The notes: generated by a model not told the origin, from the letters alone. A DNA stretch of 64,000 bases from Vibrio profundi (GCF_005281835.1 NZ_RZIS01000010.1:62001-126000), one strand, 5' to 3'. Positions 49,804-60,049 are shown, counted from the stretch's first letter. Made by a program: numbers and translations.

Positions 49804-51366
49804 ATGAGTAACCAAGCTGTAAAACAAGCCCCAGATACTGGCAAAACCAGTGGTATGGATCGCTTTCTAAACTTCATTGAGCGTGCAGGTAACAAGATCC
49901 CAGATCCGGCGATTTTGTTCTTCTGGGCGTTAGTTATTGTATGGGTATCATCTGCACTTTTGTCGAATGTTTCATTCGATCTAATCAACCCTCGAACGGG
50001 TGATGCTCTACAAGTAAACAACCTTCTAACTGGTGAAGCGCTAGCAAGTTTCCTAGCGAACATGGTAACCACTTTCACTGGCTTTGCACCACTAGGTATT
50101 GTACTTGTGGCGATGCTAGGTGTTGGTGTTGCAGATTCTTCAGGCTTTATTCAAACAGGCCTTAAGAAAATGCTTAACTTCACGCCAGCTAAGCTTCTTA
50201 CACCAATGTTAATCTTGGTGGCTATCGTGTCGCACACGGCAGCTGATGCTGGTTACGTACTGGTTATCCCACTGGGCGGTATTATTTTCCACGCGGCGGG
50301 TCGTCACCCTCTAGCGGGTATCGCAGCAGCATTTGCTGGTGTATCTGGTGGTTTCTCTGCAAACTTCATCCCTTCTGGTATCGATCCTCTGTTAGCTGGT
50401 TTCACGCAAACAGCAGCAAACGTTCTTGATCCTGAATATGTTGTAAACCCTCTAGCTAACCTTCTATTTACGGGTCTATCTTCAGTTGTTGTTGTAGCAA
50501 TTGGTTGGTACGTAACTGAGAAAATCATCGAGCCGCGTCTAGCAAATACGCCTATCGATGAAGATGCTGAAGAAGCTCCGGATCTAGGTTCATTCACTGC
50601 TATTGAATCGAAAGCATTCCGTTACGCTGGTTGGGCTATGGTTGCTGGTATCGCTGCGCTTATTTTTGCTGTGATGCCTGAAGACTCTGCACTTCGTTCT
50701 CCTGAAGGTGAGATCACTGCATTCTCAGCGCCACTGATGCAATCTATTGTTCCTCTGATTTTTGTATTGTTCATCATCCCTGGCATTGTTTACGGTCGTG
50801 TTTCTGGCAAGTTCCAAAACAGCAACGATGTAATTAAATCAATGTCTGAGACAATGTCCACAATGGGCGCTTACATTGTAATGTCGTTCTTCTGTGCACA
50901 GTTCTTGTCAGCATTCGGTCAATCAAACATTGGTACTATGCTTGCGCTATACGGTGCTGAAGGTTTGAAAGCGATGAACCTTCCGGGTCAAGCGACCATC
51001 GTTGGTATGATTCTACTTACTGCATTCGTTAACCTATTGGTTGGTTCTGCATCTGCGAAATGGGCATTGATTGGTCCTATCCTCGTTCCAATGTTGATGG
51101 CGGTAGGTATTTCACCTGAGCTTTCTCAAGCGGCTTACCGTGTTGGTGATTCAGTATCGAATATCATTTCTCCACTCATGGTGTTCTTCCCACTAGTCGT
51201 GGTTTACTGTCAGCGTTACGTTAAGTCGACAGGCATTGGTACGTTAGCGTCACTAATGATGCCATTCTCAATCGCAATGCTAATTGGTTGGACAGTGTTC
51301 CTACTGGCTTACTGGGCACTAGGTATTCCACTAGGTATCAACGCTCCGTACACTTACACTATGTAA
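49804..51366 (+). CDS. AbgT-family transporter, copy 1
   Basis: This 520-residue protein has about 10-12 membrane segments. The AbgT signature FIERAGNKIPDPAILFFWAL near the N-terminus is followed by GVGVADSSGFIQTGLKKM, SHTAADAGYVLVIPLG and GGFSANFIPSGIDPLL. NLLVGSASAKWALIGPI and AYRVGDSVSNIISPLM complete it. The family imports p-aminobenzoyl-glutamate or exports sulfonamide-like antimetabolites. It has a good ribosome-binding site (GGAG) and sits before a second, clearly related but non-identical, AbgT gene. Confidence 0.9.
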   Translation: MSNQAVKQAPDTGKTSGMDRFLNFIERAGNKIPDPAILFFWALVIVWVSSALLSNVSFDLINPRTGDALQVNNLLTGEALASFLANMVTTFTGFAPLGIVLVAMLGVGVADSSGFIQTGLKKMLNFTPAKLLTPMLILVAIVSHTAADAGYVLVIPLGGIIFHAAGRHPLAGIAAAFAGVSGGFSANFIPSGIDPLLAGFTQTAANVLDPEYVVNPLANLLFTGLSSVVVVAIGWYVTEKIIEPRLANTPIDEDAEEAPDLGSFTAIESKAFRYAGWAMVAGIAALIFAVMPEDSALRSPEGEITAFSAPLMQSIVPLIFVLFIIPGIVYGRVSGKFQNSNDVIKSMSETMSTMGAYIVMSFFCAQFLSAFGQSNIGTMLALYGAEGLKAMNLPGQATIVGMILLTAFVNLLVGSASAKWALIGPILVPMLMAVGISPELSQAAYRVGDSVSNIISPLMVFFPLVVVYCQRYVKSTGIGTLASLMMPFSIAMLIGWTVFLLAYWALGIPLGINAPYTYTM

Positions 51367-51390
51367 TCTACGGACGTTTTATACTTCTAG

Positions 51391-51421
51391 AAAAAGCCTC
51401 GCTTATTAGCGAGGCTTTTTG
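51391..51421 (+). terminator. Rho-independent terminator
   Basis: AAAAAGCCTCGCT pairs with AGCGAGGCTTTTT around TATT, just after the first AbgT gene. Confidence 0.9.
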
Positions 51422-51700
51422 TTTTTTGAGTGAAAGATAATGCTGGCTAATGGGTTGTTTATGGTTCGTTTAATTGTGTTAAATAAGCATTAATGGTTTT
51501 AAATTCTATAAATATAACTATGATAAACATTAACGATGTGTGGTGGTATGTGCTTTTGAAGTTATCGACCAATAAACCTCGATTGGGTAGATTTATATGT
51601 TTCAGCTGAGTGATATGTAGGTTTTACAGCATATTTTCTGTTTGTTATTGTTCCGGCCCATTTTATAAGTGTGACTTAGTTAAAGTTTAGGATGTAATTT
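51422..51700. other. Promoter region of second AbgT gene
   Basis: About 280 bp of AT-rich sequence. It presumably carries the promoter of the next gene. No operator, RNA or small gene was recognised. Confidence 0.4.
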
Positions 51701-53257
51701 ATGAGTGAGCTTGCAGCGGCAGAGGATAAGCCTTCTGGCGTAATCGGATTCATTGAACGAGCAGGTAAAAAAATCCCTGATCCGGTGATCATTTTCATGT
51801 TCTTGTTTGCGATGTCTTTAGTGCTGACTAGCCTAATGGATGGCGTGAGCTTCGAAACGATGGGTAAGGGTGGAGAAGCGGTAGAGTTCTCTATTAAAAA
51901 CATGTTAGCCACCGAGAACTTCCGTTGGATGTTTGAGAATGCGTTATTGCAAAACTGGTTAGCGTTTGGTCACGGTGTACTTGGTGTCATTTTGATTGTG
52001 ATGCTTGGGGTGGGGATTGCGGAGAACTCAGGTCTACTGACGGCTGTCATCAAAAAGGTTGGCCTTAAAATTAGTGATCGCCTGCTACCTCTGCTAGTCG
52101 TGTTTCTGGGTATCATGAGTTCGATTGCTGCTGATGCAGGCTACTTAGTTCTAATCCCATTGGCTGGTCTTTTGTATGCGGGCCTTGGAAAAAACCCTCT
52201 GATTGGTATGGCAGCGGCATTTGCCGGTGTTTCCGCGGGCTTTAGTGCTAACTTGCTACCAGCGACACCGGTTGATGTGGTGTTAGGCGTTAACGCTAAG
52301 ATTTTTGCAGAGTCGCAAAATGTGCCATTCGTTGGACGTAATGGTGAAGCGCTTAATCCAGCAACCATGCACTACTTCTTTGTTTTGGTATCGACATTCC
52401 TATTGGCGATTGTGGGAGCTTGGGTAACCACGCGCTTTATTACTCCTCGCTTAGAAAAAATGTCTTATCAGTTACCTGAAGAAGTGAATTTTGACGAATT
52501 TGAACTGACCCAAAAAGAGCAAAAAGGACTTCGTTGGGCTGGGCTTGGTTTGCTTGTAACTTTGGCTGGTATATATGGTTTAGCGGTTGGCCCACTAGCG
52601 CCGTACACTAATGAAGCTGGCAAAGAAGTAACGCCTTATCTTGATAACATCATCCTGCTTATCTCTTTAGTTTTTGCGATGGTTGGGCTGTGCTTTGGTG
52701 TGGCAACGGGTAAGTTCAAAAAGCTACAAGATGTTGTGAGCGCCATGGTGAAGCAGATGAACACCATGGGTTACGTATTGGTACTGACCTTCTTCTGTTA
52801 CAACTTCTTAGCGCTACTTAGCTACTCTGGTCTAGGTACATACGTCACTTACCTTGGGGCGACTTTCTTACAGTCTCTAGGTTTACAGCAATTCCCGGCT
52901 CTGATGTTACTAGGCTTTATCTTAACAACTGCTGTGATTAACTTATTCGTAGGTGGACTGACGTCTAAGTGGATGCTGCTTGGGCCTATCTTTGTTCCTA
53001 TGTTGTACCAAGTAAACCCGAACATGACTCCAGACTTGGTAACGGCGGCTTATCGCGTTGCAGACTCTTCAACGAACATTATTACGCCGATGATGAGCTA
53101 TGCGGGTGTTGTTCTAGCGTTTATGCGTAAGTACAAACCGGAGCTGACTTTCGGTGATGTGATTGCCATTATGGTTCCATACTCAGTGGCATTTTTGACA
53201 TTGTGGTCGGCAGTACTGATTGGTTTCTTCACTTTTGGGCTACCACTAGGTTTCTAA
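51701..53257 (+). CDS. AbgT-family transporter, copy 2
   Basis: This 518-residue protein has the same block order as copy 1 (FIERAGKKIPDPVIIFMF; GIAENSGLLTAVIKKV; AADAGYLVLIPLAGL; NLFVGGLTSKWMLLGPI; AYRVADSSTNIITPMM). The overall sequence differs widely from copy 1, so this is an old duplication or a separate acquisition. It has its own promoter region and terminator. Different substrates for the two copies are likely. Confidence 0.9.
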   Translation: MSELAAAEDKPSGVIGFIERAGKKIPDPVIIFMFLFAMSLVLTSLMDGVSFETMGKGGEAVEFSIKNMLATENFRWMFENALLQNWLAFGHGVLGVILIVMLGVGIAENSGLLTAVIKKVGLKISDRLLPLLVVFLGIMSSIAADAGYLVLIPLAGLLYAGLGKNPLIGMAAAFAGVSAGFSANLLPATPVDVVLGVNAKIFAESQNVPFVGRNGEALNPATMHYFFVLVSTFLLAIVGAWVTTRFITPRLEKMSYQLPEEVNFDEFELTQKEQKGLRWAGLGLLVTLAGIYGLAVGPLAPYTNEAGKEVTPYLDNIILLISLVFAMVGLCFGVATGKFKKLQDVVSAMVKQMNTMGYVLVLTFFCYNFLALLSYSGLGTYVTYLGATFLQSLGLQQFPALMLLGFILTTAVINLFVGGLTSKWMLLGPIFVPMLYQVNPNMTPDLVTAAYRVADSSTNIITPMMSYAGVVLAFMRKYKPELTFGDVIAIMVPYSVAFLTLWSAVLIGFFTFGLPLGF

Positions 53258-53280
53258 TCTTAGTGCACTAACGAGTGAAT

Positions 53281-53308
53281 AACGCCCAGCTATATTGCTG
53301 GGCGTTTT
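53281..53308 (+). terminator. Rho-independent terminator
   Basis: AACGCCCAGC pairs with GCTGGGCGTT around TATATT, followed by a T-rich run. Confidence 0.88.
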
Positions 53309-53354
53309 GTTATAGGCGAGATGAGGCTATAATTCGTCTTCATTTATCTTCGCT

Positions 53355-53921
53355 GTGAGTAACCTCGTGTCCATAGAATCCGTACCTCCACCAAGCCAGT
53401 TTACAGAACAAGACCACCATTTCATGCGCATGGCAATATCGCTAGCACAACGTGCTGAAGAAGAAGGTGAAGTGCCTGTTGGTGCGGTATTGGTTAAAGA
53501 GGGTGAGGTTATCGCTCAAGGGTGGAACCAATCAATCGGTCAACACGACGCGACTGCTCATGCTGAGATGCAGGTGTTGCGTAGGGCAGGGCAAGAGCTA
53601 GAAAACTACCGGTTATTGGATACCACTTTATACGTTACGTTAGAACCATGCCCAATGTGCGCAGGAGCTTTGTTACACAGCCGAGTGAAGCGTATTGTCT
53701 TTGGGGCGCCAGATCTTAAAGCAGGGGCAGCGGGTACAGTGCTGAATCTTTTTGAGCACCAAGCCGCCTACCATTATGCCGACGTAGAACACGGTTTATT
53801 GGAAGATGAATGCCGCCATCAGTTACAGGCATTCTTCAAACGTAGGCGCAAAGAAATTAAAGATAAAAAGAAGCAGCAGCGGCTGATTGATGAGAACAAT
53901 GGGAAAGTGAACGGGGAATAA
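53355..53921 (+). CDS. tadA: tRNA-specific adenosine deaminase
   Basis: This 188-residue protein starts at a GTG. It carries the zinc-dependent deaminase motifs HAEMQVL (His-Ala-Glu) and PCPMCAGALLHSRV, with the block VPVGAVLV before them. TadA converts A34 to inosine in the arginine tRNA anticodon. The first 20 residues and the Lys-rich tail (about 165-188) extend beyond the E. coli core. It stands alone, followed by a small convergent gene. Confidence 0.95.
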   Translation: MSNLVSIESVPPPSQFTEQDHHFMRMAISLAQRAEEEGEVPVGAVLVKEGEVIAQGWNQSIGQHDATAHAEMQVLRRAGQELENYRLLDTTLYVTLEPCPMCAGALLHSRVKRIVFGAPDLKAGAAGTVLNLFEHQAAYHYADVEHGLLEDECRHQLQAFFKRRRKEIKDKKKQQRLIDENNGKVNGE

Positions 53922-53967
53922 CAGTTAACCCGTTATCATGATAAAAGCGGCGGATTGAGAGTTGAGC

Positions 53968-54102
53968 TTACTCCGCAATCATCTGCATAAAAGCGCGATT
54001 ACGCCAAATTATCTTTTTCTTATTGTTCGACAACATGCGCTTGCGGCGATTGGCTGCGACGGTTTTATTGAGTCGTTTTGATTGGATCTTACGTTTCATC
54101 AT
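53968..54102 (-). CDS. Small basic protein (44 aa), unknown
   Basis: A 44-codon frame on the reverse strand starts at an ATG pair (MMKRKIQSKRLNKTV) with an AGGA ribosome-binding site 8 bp upstream, and ends at 53,968. The product is strikingly basic (NRRKRMLSNNKKK) and hydrophobic near the end (AFMQMIAE). It has no membrane segment. The composition and the clean ribosome-binding site suggest a nucleic-acid- or ribosome-binding peptide. The frame lies between convergent tadA and the mltF terminator. I do not recognise it. Confidence 0.6.
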   Translation of the reverse strand: MMKRKIQSKRLNKTVAANRRKRMLSNNKKKIIWRNRAFMQMIAE

Positions 54103-54236
54103 GAGCGAATTCCTACTACTAATTGGGATTTGGCTTAAGACTTACAGCGAGCTGCAAATCAATTGTCAGCTGTTATAGAACTCTATTGTTACCAAAGTAT
54201 GACACAGTCATTTTGGTTCGACTTCCTTTAAGATAA

Positions 54237-54272
54237 AAAAAGAGCAATGTACGTATCACACTGCTCTTTTGT
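54237..54272 (-). terminator. Rho-independent terminator of mltF
   Basis: AAAAGAGCA pairs with TGCTCTTTT; its A-run on the left is a U-run on the reverse strand. It overlaps the last few bases downstream of the mltF stop codon. Confidence 0.8.
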
Positions 54273-54279
54273 TTTTTGT

Positions 54280-55830
54280 CTACTTACTGGTTTGGGCTTC
54301 GCTAATCGCAGCTTGCGCCGCGCTGATCGTTGTTACCGCTGCTGATGGTAGGGCTAGCGGTGGGATGACCGTTAAGTCGTCAATGCCATCTTGCTGATCA
54401 GCAAGGATCTGCTTATCAACATGGCCAATGATACTTTGGTAATAACGTCGAATATTCTCAACGTAATTTCTAGCCTCATCGCCTCGAGCATAACCATAGC
54501 GAGTTCTGCTGTAGTATTTTTTCTGTCTGAGTAGTGGCAGTCGATCTTTTACGTCGCCCCATGCATTAGGATCACCACCTTGAGTTTTAGTTAAACGACG
54601 CGCGTCCATCATATGGCCGAAGCCAACGTTATACGAGGCAAGGGCAAACCAAATTTTTTCATGTTCGGAAATGGAGTCAGGTACTCGTTTTACAATGCGG
54701 CGTAAATATTCGACTCCGCCTTGAACGGATTGTTCAGGATCAAGACGATTAGTCACTCCTACGCTTTTCGCGGTTGGCAGGGTTAACATCATCATGCCAC
54801 GAACGCCTGTCGGAGACTTAGCTACTGGGTTCCAGTGGGACTCTTGATAAGCTAATGCCGCGATTAAGCGCCAATCGAATTCTTTCGAATATTCTTGGAA
54901 AAGTGGGGACCACTTTGGCAGCTTGCTGTCGAGTGCTCGAATAAAAGCGCGAGTATCAACATAGTCAAAACTACCGATATGACCGATGTATTTTTCTTCT
55001 AAGCTAGCCAGTTCACCAGATTGTTTGTAGTTGCCGAAAAACTCGATTAGCAGCGCGTATAAGCTCTCATCCTCAGATTTATTCAAGTACCAAGAGATAG
55101 GCTGATCTTCGGTCAGTTCAAATGCCAACGCTAAATCTGGGTAGAGGCGCTGTGCTAAAGAAAGTTCAACAGAGTCAGCAACGGTGAATTGTAATTTCCC
55201 GTTAGAGACTCGGCGTAATAAGTCGTTAACGTCTGCGTTGCCGACAGATTTATACATTAACTCTGGGTTTTGTTTTTGAATCGCTTGTAAGGTCGGTTCA
55301 AAGTGCGATTCTTTCACGATAACAAGCGCTGGGTCTAAGGCATCTTGATTATCTTCTAAATGTTCAGCTTGGCGCTTACTCTCATACTGAATCAGCTGCT
55401 CTAAGTTCCTCGGACGCCATTGTCCTTTCTTATATACCACTTGTTGACTGACGTAGTAGTAAGTCGGCGCAGCTCTAAACGAACGTGTTAATTTAGAAGT
55501 TTGGGTTAGGCCAGTTGCAATAAGATCGATTTCGCCTTTTTTAAGGGCAGGGAATAAGCCTGATAATCGGTAAGCTGGCTTAATTTCTAAACGGACACCG
55601 AGTTGATTTGCGAACTCACGAGCCAATTCATAATCTAACCCTGCGGGGCCATCAGGGCCAATATAATAAGAGAGTTGATTGTTTAACGTGCCCACGCGTA
55701 GCACACCACGTTCACGGATTTGATCCAGAACGCTTTTCGGCTCAGATTCGATCTGACAACCGGCAATACCAAGAACGCTAATTAATAAGAGAATAATCTT
55801 GGTAGAAAAACCTAACGTAAGTTTTGACAT
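54280..55830 (-). CDS. mltF: Membrane-bound lytic murein transglycosylase F
   Basis: Started at the ATG at 55,830, the product is 516 residues; the longer frame from 55,959 is not supported. A lipoprotein signal peptide ends in the lipobox IAGC. A solute-binding (SBP_bac_3) regulatory domain lies at about 40-265 (VLRVGTLNNQLSYYIGPDGP; IDLIATGLTQTS), followed by an SLT domain at about 290-460 with the catalytic Glu in AYQESHW and GVRGMMMLT. MltF cleaves peptidoglycan glycan strands from the outer membrane. The long C-terminal tail is Ala-rich. Confidence 0.93.
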   Translation of the reverse strand: MSKLTLGFSTKIILLLISVLGIAGCQIESEPKSVLDQIRERGVLRVGTLNNQLSYYIGPDGPAGLDYELAREFANQLGVRLEIKPAYRLSGLFPALKKGEIDLIATGLTQTSKLTRSFRAAPTYYYVSQQVVYKKGQWRPRNLEQLIQYESKRQAEHLEDNQDALDPALVIVKESHFEPTLQAIQKQNPELMYKSVGNADVNDLLRRVSNGKLQFTVADSVELSLAQRLYPDLALAFELTEDQPISWYLNKSEDESLYALLIEFFGNYKQSGELASLEEKYIGHIGSFDYVDTRAFIRALDSKLPKWSPLFQEYSKEFDWRLIAALAYQESHWNPVAKSPTGVRGMMMLTLPTAKSVGVTNRLDPEQSVQGGVEYLRRIVKRVPDSISEHEKIWFALASYNVGFGHMMDARRLTKTQGGDPNAWGDVKDRLPLLRQKKYYSRTRYGYARGDEARNYVENIRRYYQSIIGHVDKQILADQQDGIDDLTVIPPLALPSAAVTTISAAQAAISEAQTSK

Positions 55831-55967
55831 GAAAATGAATTCTCGTACGACGAATAATGTCTTTATACCAAACCCCGCCTTACTGGCATAGCCAGAATCA
55901 TTAAGCATGTGTAAAACTGGTGGCAGAATCGACAAAAGCCTGTAACCGTAGGTTGACAAAAAAAATA

Positions 55968-55983
55968 ACGCAAACGGTTGCTT
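55968..55983. promoter_or_regulatory. PurR-type operator upstream of purL
   Basis: ACGCAAACGGTTGCTT closely matches the PurR consensus ACGCAAACGTTTGCGT. It lies about 145 bp before purL, where repression by hypoxanthine/guanine-bound PurR is expected. Confidence 0.8.
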
Positions 55984-56126
55984 TTGGTGTTACATCACAA
56001 AACTAATTGCTTTATAATGCGCTCGCAAGTGAAGAGGTGCGATCGGCATAGGTTCGAAGTAAATACAGTAACCCACTGAATTTATTCCAATATCACCTTA
56101 ATCAACTGCATAAGAGACCTAAGCAC

Positions 56127-59100
56127 ATGAGAATTTTGCGTGGCTCCCCAGCTCTATCTGAGTTTCGTGTTAACAAGCTTTTAGAGCTTTGTCGTGAATT
56201 AAGCTTACCTGTAACAGGTATTTACGCTGAGTTTGCCCACTTTGCTGATTTAACAGCAGACCTAGACGCGTCTGAAGTTGAGAAGCTAGAAAAGCTACTG
56301 ACTTACGGTCCAACGATTGAAGAGCATGAACCAGAAGGTTTACTGCTGCTTGCTACTCCTCGTCCAGGTACTATTTCTCCTTGGTCTTCAAAATCTACTG
56401 ATATCGCACAGAACTGTGGTCTAGCGAAAGTATCTCGCCTAGAGCGCGGTACGGCTTTCTACATTGAAACATCTTCTGAACTTTCTGAGCTTCAACTTGT
56501 TGAGCTGAAAGCGATTCTTCACGATCGTATGATGGAAGTGGTATTCACTGATTTCGAATCTGCGGCAGCACTGTTCACTGTTGCAGAACCAGCACCTTAT
56601 ACGGAAGTTGAGCTTCTTACAGGCGGCCGTAAAGCGCTTGAAGAAGCAAACGTTACCCTAGGTCTTGCTCTTGCAGAAGATGAGATTGATTACCTACTTG
56701 AAAGCTTTGTAGCTAAGCTTGAACGTAACCCGACTGACATCGAGCTAATGATGTTTGCACAAGCGAACTCAGAGCACTGTCGTCACAAGATTTTCAACGC
56801 TGATTGGACTATCGACGGCGTTAAGCAAGAAAAATCATTGTTCAAGATGATTAAGAACACTTACGAAACGACACCAGAAAACGTACTTTCTGCGTACAAA
56901 GATAACGCAGCAGTAATGACAGGTTCTGAAGTCGGTCGTTTCTTCCCAGATCCAGAAACTCGCCAGTACAACTACCATCAAGAGAAGACACACATCTTGA
57001 TGAAAGTTGAAACGCACAACCACCCAACGGCAATCTCTCCATGGCCGGGCGCATCAACAGGTTCAGGCGGTGAAATCCGTGATGAAGGCGCTACAGGTAT
57101 TGGTGGTAAACCAAAAGCTGGTCTAGTGGCGTTCTCTGTATCTAACCTTAAAATCCCGAACTTCGTTCAACCTTGGGAAACTGACTTTGGTAAGCCAAGC
57201 CGTATCGTTACTGCTTTGGATATCATGCTTGAAGGTCCTCTTGGTGGTGCGGCATTTAACAACGAATTTGGTCGTCCAAACCTACTAGGTTACTTCCGTA
57301 CTTACGAAGAGAAAGTAAACTCTCACGCAGGTGAAGAAGTACGTGGTTACCACAAGCCGATCATGCTGGCTGGTGGCCTAGGTAACATCCGTGACGAGCA
57401 CGTTCAGAAGAAAGAGATCCCAGTAGGTGCAAGCCTAATCGTTCTGGGTGGTCCAGCGATGAACATCGGCCTTGGTGGCGGTGCGGCATCTTCAATGGAT
57501 TCTGGTTCTTCTTCTGAAGATCTTGATTTCGCTTCGGTACAACGTGAAAACCCAGAGATGGAGCGTCGTTGTCAGGAAGTTATCGACCGTTGTTGGCAGC
57601 TAGGTGATGCGAACCCAATCGCATTCATCCACGATGTGGGAGCGGGCGGTATCTCAAATGCACTTCCTGAACTCGTAGACGATGGCGAGCGTGGCGGTAT
57701 CTTCAACCTACGTGACGTGCCAAACGATGAGCCGGGCATGAGCCCACTTGAGATCTGGTGTAACGAATCTCAAGAGCGTTACGTAATGGCGGTTGCAGAC
57801 AAAGACATGGCAACGTTCGACGCTATTTGTAAGCGTGAACGCGCACCTTACGCAGTGGTTGGTAAAGCGACTGAAGAACGTGAACTTAAACTTGAAGATT
57901 CACACTTCGACAACACGCCAATCGACATGCCAATGGACATCCTATTAGGTAAAACGCCTAAGATGCACCGTGACGCGAAAACGCTAAAAGCGAACAACCC
58001 AGCGATTGACCGTTCTGGTATCGAAATGAACGAAGCGGTTGACCGTGTTCTTCGCTTGCCAACTGTCGCTGAGAAAACATTCCTAATCACTATCGGTGAC
58101 CGCTCGGTAACTGGCCTTGTTGCTCGTGACCAAATGGTTGGCCCATGGCAGGTTCCTGTTGCTAACTGCGCGGTAACAGCAGCAAGCTACGACTCTTACC
58201 ACGGCGAAGCGATGTCTCTTGGTGAGCGCACACCAGTAGCTCTACTAGACTTCGGTGCATCGGCTCGTCTAGCAGTTGGTGAAGCAATCACAAACATCGC
58301 AGCGACTAACATCGGCGATATCAAACACATTAAACTGTCGGCGAACTGGATGTCTCCAGCGGGTCACCCAGGTGAAGATGCTGGCCTTTACGAAGCGGTG
58401 AAAGCTGTCGGTGAAGAGCTATGTCCTGCTCTAGGTCTAACTATCCCTGTGGGTAAAGACTCAATGTCGATGAAGACTAAGTGGGAAGAGAACGGCGAGC
58501 AGAAAGAAGTCACTTCTCCGCTATCTCTTGTTATCACTGCATTTGCACGTGTTGAAGATGTTCGTAAGACGATTACGCCTCAGCTTCGCACTGACAAGGG
58601 AGCTTCAAGCCTAGTACTTATCGACCTAGGTAACGGTAAAAACCGTCTAGGTGCAACAGCACTAGCGCAAGTTTACAAGCAGCTTGGTGATAAGCCAGCA
58701 GACGTAGACAACGCAGCGCAACTAAAAGGCTTTTACGAAGGCGTTCAAGCACTGGTTGCTAAAGACCAAGTTGTGGCTTACCACGATAAAGGCGATGGCG
58801 GTCTATTCGTTACTCTAGCTGAAATGGCATTCGCAGGTCACTGTGGTGTTAATGCAAACATTGAAGCGCTAGGCGAAGATACTCTAGCTGCGCTATTCAA
58901 CGAAGAGCTAGGTGCGGTAATCCAAGTTCGTAACGACGACCTAGACGCGGTTCTTTCTACGCTTGCAGCCAACGGCCTAGAAGCGTGTTCACACGTTATT
59001 GGTTCTGTTGAAGCATCTGATGAGCTAGTGATTAAGTCTGGTGAATCTGTAGTGATTGAACGTAACCGTACTGAGCTGCGTACTATCTGGGCTGAAACAA

Positions 59101-60023
59101 CTCACAAGATGCAGTCTTTACGTGATAACACTGCATGTGCAGATCAAGAACACGAAGCGAAGAAAGACAATTCAGACCCTGGTCTAAACGTGAAACTAAG
59201 CTTTGATGTAAACGAAGATATAGCTGCACCATACATTGCTACTGGTGCTAAGCCTAAGATGGCGATTCTACGTGAGCAGGGTGTTAACTCTCACGTTGAA
59301 ATGGCAGCAGCATTCGACCGTGCAGGTTTCGAAGCGACTGATATTCACATGAGCGACATCCTAACGGGTAAAGCGGTACTTGATGAGTACAACGGCCTTG
59401 TAGCATGTGGTGGCTTCTCTTACGGTGACGTATTAGGCGCTGGTGAAGGTTGGGCTAAGTCGGTTCTGTTTAACGATTCGACTCGTGAGCAATTTGAAAA
59501 CTTCTTCAAGCGTGAAGATACCTTCTCTCTAGGTGTGTGTAACGGTTGTCAGATGTTGTCTAACCTGCGTGAACTTATCCCTGGTGCTGAGTATTGGCCA
59601 CGTTTCGTTCGCAACGAATCTGAGTGTTTTGAAGCACGTTTCAGCCTAGTTGAAGTTCAGAAATCTGATTCTGTATTCTTCAACGGCATGGAAGGTTCTC
59701 GTATGCCAATCGCAGTTTCTCACGGTGAAGGCCGCGTAGAAGTGCGTGACAACGACCACCTAAACGCGATTGAAAACTCAGGTACAGTTGCTCTGCGTTA
59801 CGTTGATAACCACGGTAATCCTACGCAGCAATACCCGAATAACCCGAACGGTTCGCCAAACGCTATCACAGGTCTAACAACGACTGATGGCCGCGTGACT
59901 ATCATGATGCCTCACCCAGAGCGTGTATTCCGCACAGTTGCTAACTCTTGGTCTCCAGAAGGTTGGGGCGAGAATGGCGCTTGGATGCGTATGTTCCAAA
60001 ACGCACGTAAGAATGTTGGTTAA
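56127..60023 (+). CDS. purL: Phosphoribosylformylglycinamidine synthase
   Basis: This 1298-residue single-chain PurL is the large gammaproteobacterial type. It has an N-terminal PurS-like domain, two FGAM synthase halves and a C-terminal glutaminase domain. Visible blocks are HNHPTAISPWPGASTGSGG, AGGISNALPELVDD, and in the amidotransferase GVCNGCQMLSNL (catalytic Cys), HGEGRVEV and MPHPERVFR. It makes FGAM from FGAR, glutamine and ATP in purine synthesis. It is monocistronic, with a PurR operator upstream and a terminator downstream. Codon use is strongly biased. Confidence 0.97.
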   Translation: MRILRGSPALSEFRVNKLLELCRELSLPVTGIYAEFAHFADLTADLDASEVEKLEKLLTYGPTIEEHEPEGLLLLATPRPGTISPWSSKSTDIAQNCGLAKVSRLERGTAFYIETSSELSELQLVELKAILHDRMMEVVFTDFESAAALFTVAEPAPYTEVELLTGGRKALEEANVTLGLALAEDEIDYLLESFVAKLERNPTDIELMMFAQANSEHCRHKIFNADWTIDGVKQEKSLFKMIKNTYETTPENVLSAYKDNAAVMTGSEVGRFFPDPETRQYNYHQEKTHILMKVETHNHPTAISPWPGASTGSGGEIRDEGATGIGGKPKAGLVAFSVSNLKIPNFVQPWETDFGKPSRIVTALDIMLEGPLGGAAFNNEFGRPNLLGYFRTYEEKVNSHAGEEVRGYHKPIMLAGGLGNIRDEHVQKKEIPVGASLIVLGGPAMNIGLGGGAASSMDSGSSSEDLDFASVQRENPEMERRCQEVIDRCWQLGDANPIAFIHDVGAGGISNALPELVDDGERGGIFNLRDVPNDEPGMSPLEIWCNESQERYVMAVADKDMATFDAICKRERAPYAVVGKATEERELKLEDSHFDNTPIDMPMDILLGKTPKMHRDAKTLKANNPAIDRSGIEMNEAVDRVLRLPTVAEKTFLITIGDRSVTGLVARDQMVGPWQVPVANCAVTAASYDSYHGEAMSLGERTPVALLDFGASARLAVGEAITNIAATNIGDIKHIKLSANWMSPAGHPGEDAGLYEAVKAVGEELCPALGLTIPVGKDSMSMKTKWEENGEQKEVTSPLSLVITAFARVEDVRKTITPQLRTDKGASSLVLIDLGNGKNRLGATALAQVYKQLGDKPADVDNAAQLKGFYEGVQALVAKDQVVAYHDKGDGGLFVTLAEMAFAGHCGVNANIEALGEDTLAALFNEELGAVIQVRNDDLDAVLSTLAANGLEACSHVIGSVEASDELVIKSGESVVIERNRTELRTIWAETTHKMQSLRDNTACADQEHEAKKDNSDPGLNVKLSFDVNEDIAAPYIATGAKPKMAILREQGVNSHVEMAAAFDRAGFEATDIHMSDILTGKAVLDEYNGLVACGGFSYGDVLGAGEGWAKSVLFNDSTREQFENFFKREDTFSLGVCNGCQMLSNLRELIPGAEYWPRFVRNESECFEARFSLVEVQKSDSVFFNGMEGSRMPIAVSHGEGRVEVRDNDHLNAIENSGTVALRYVDNHGNPTQQYPNNPNGSPNAITGLTTTDGRVTIMMPHPERVFRTVANSWSPEGWGENGAWMRMFQNARKNVG

Positions 60024-60049
60024 TCACTAAGGTTCTGGACAAAAAATAC

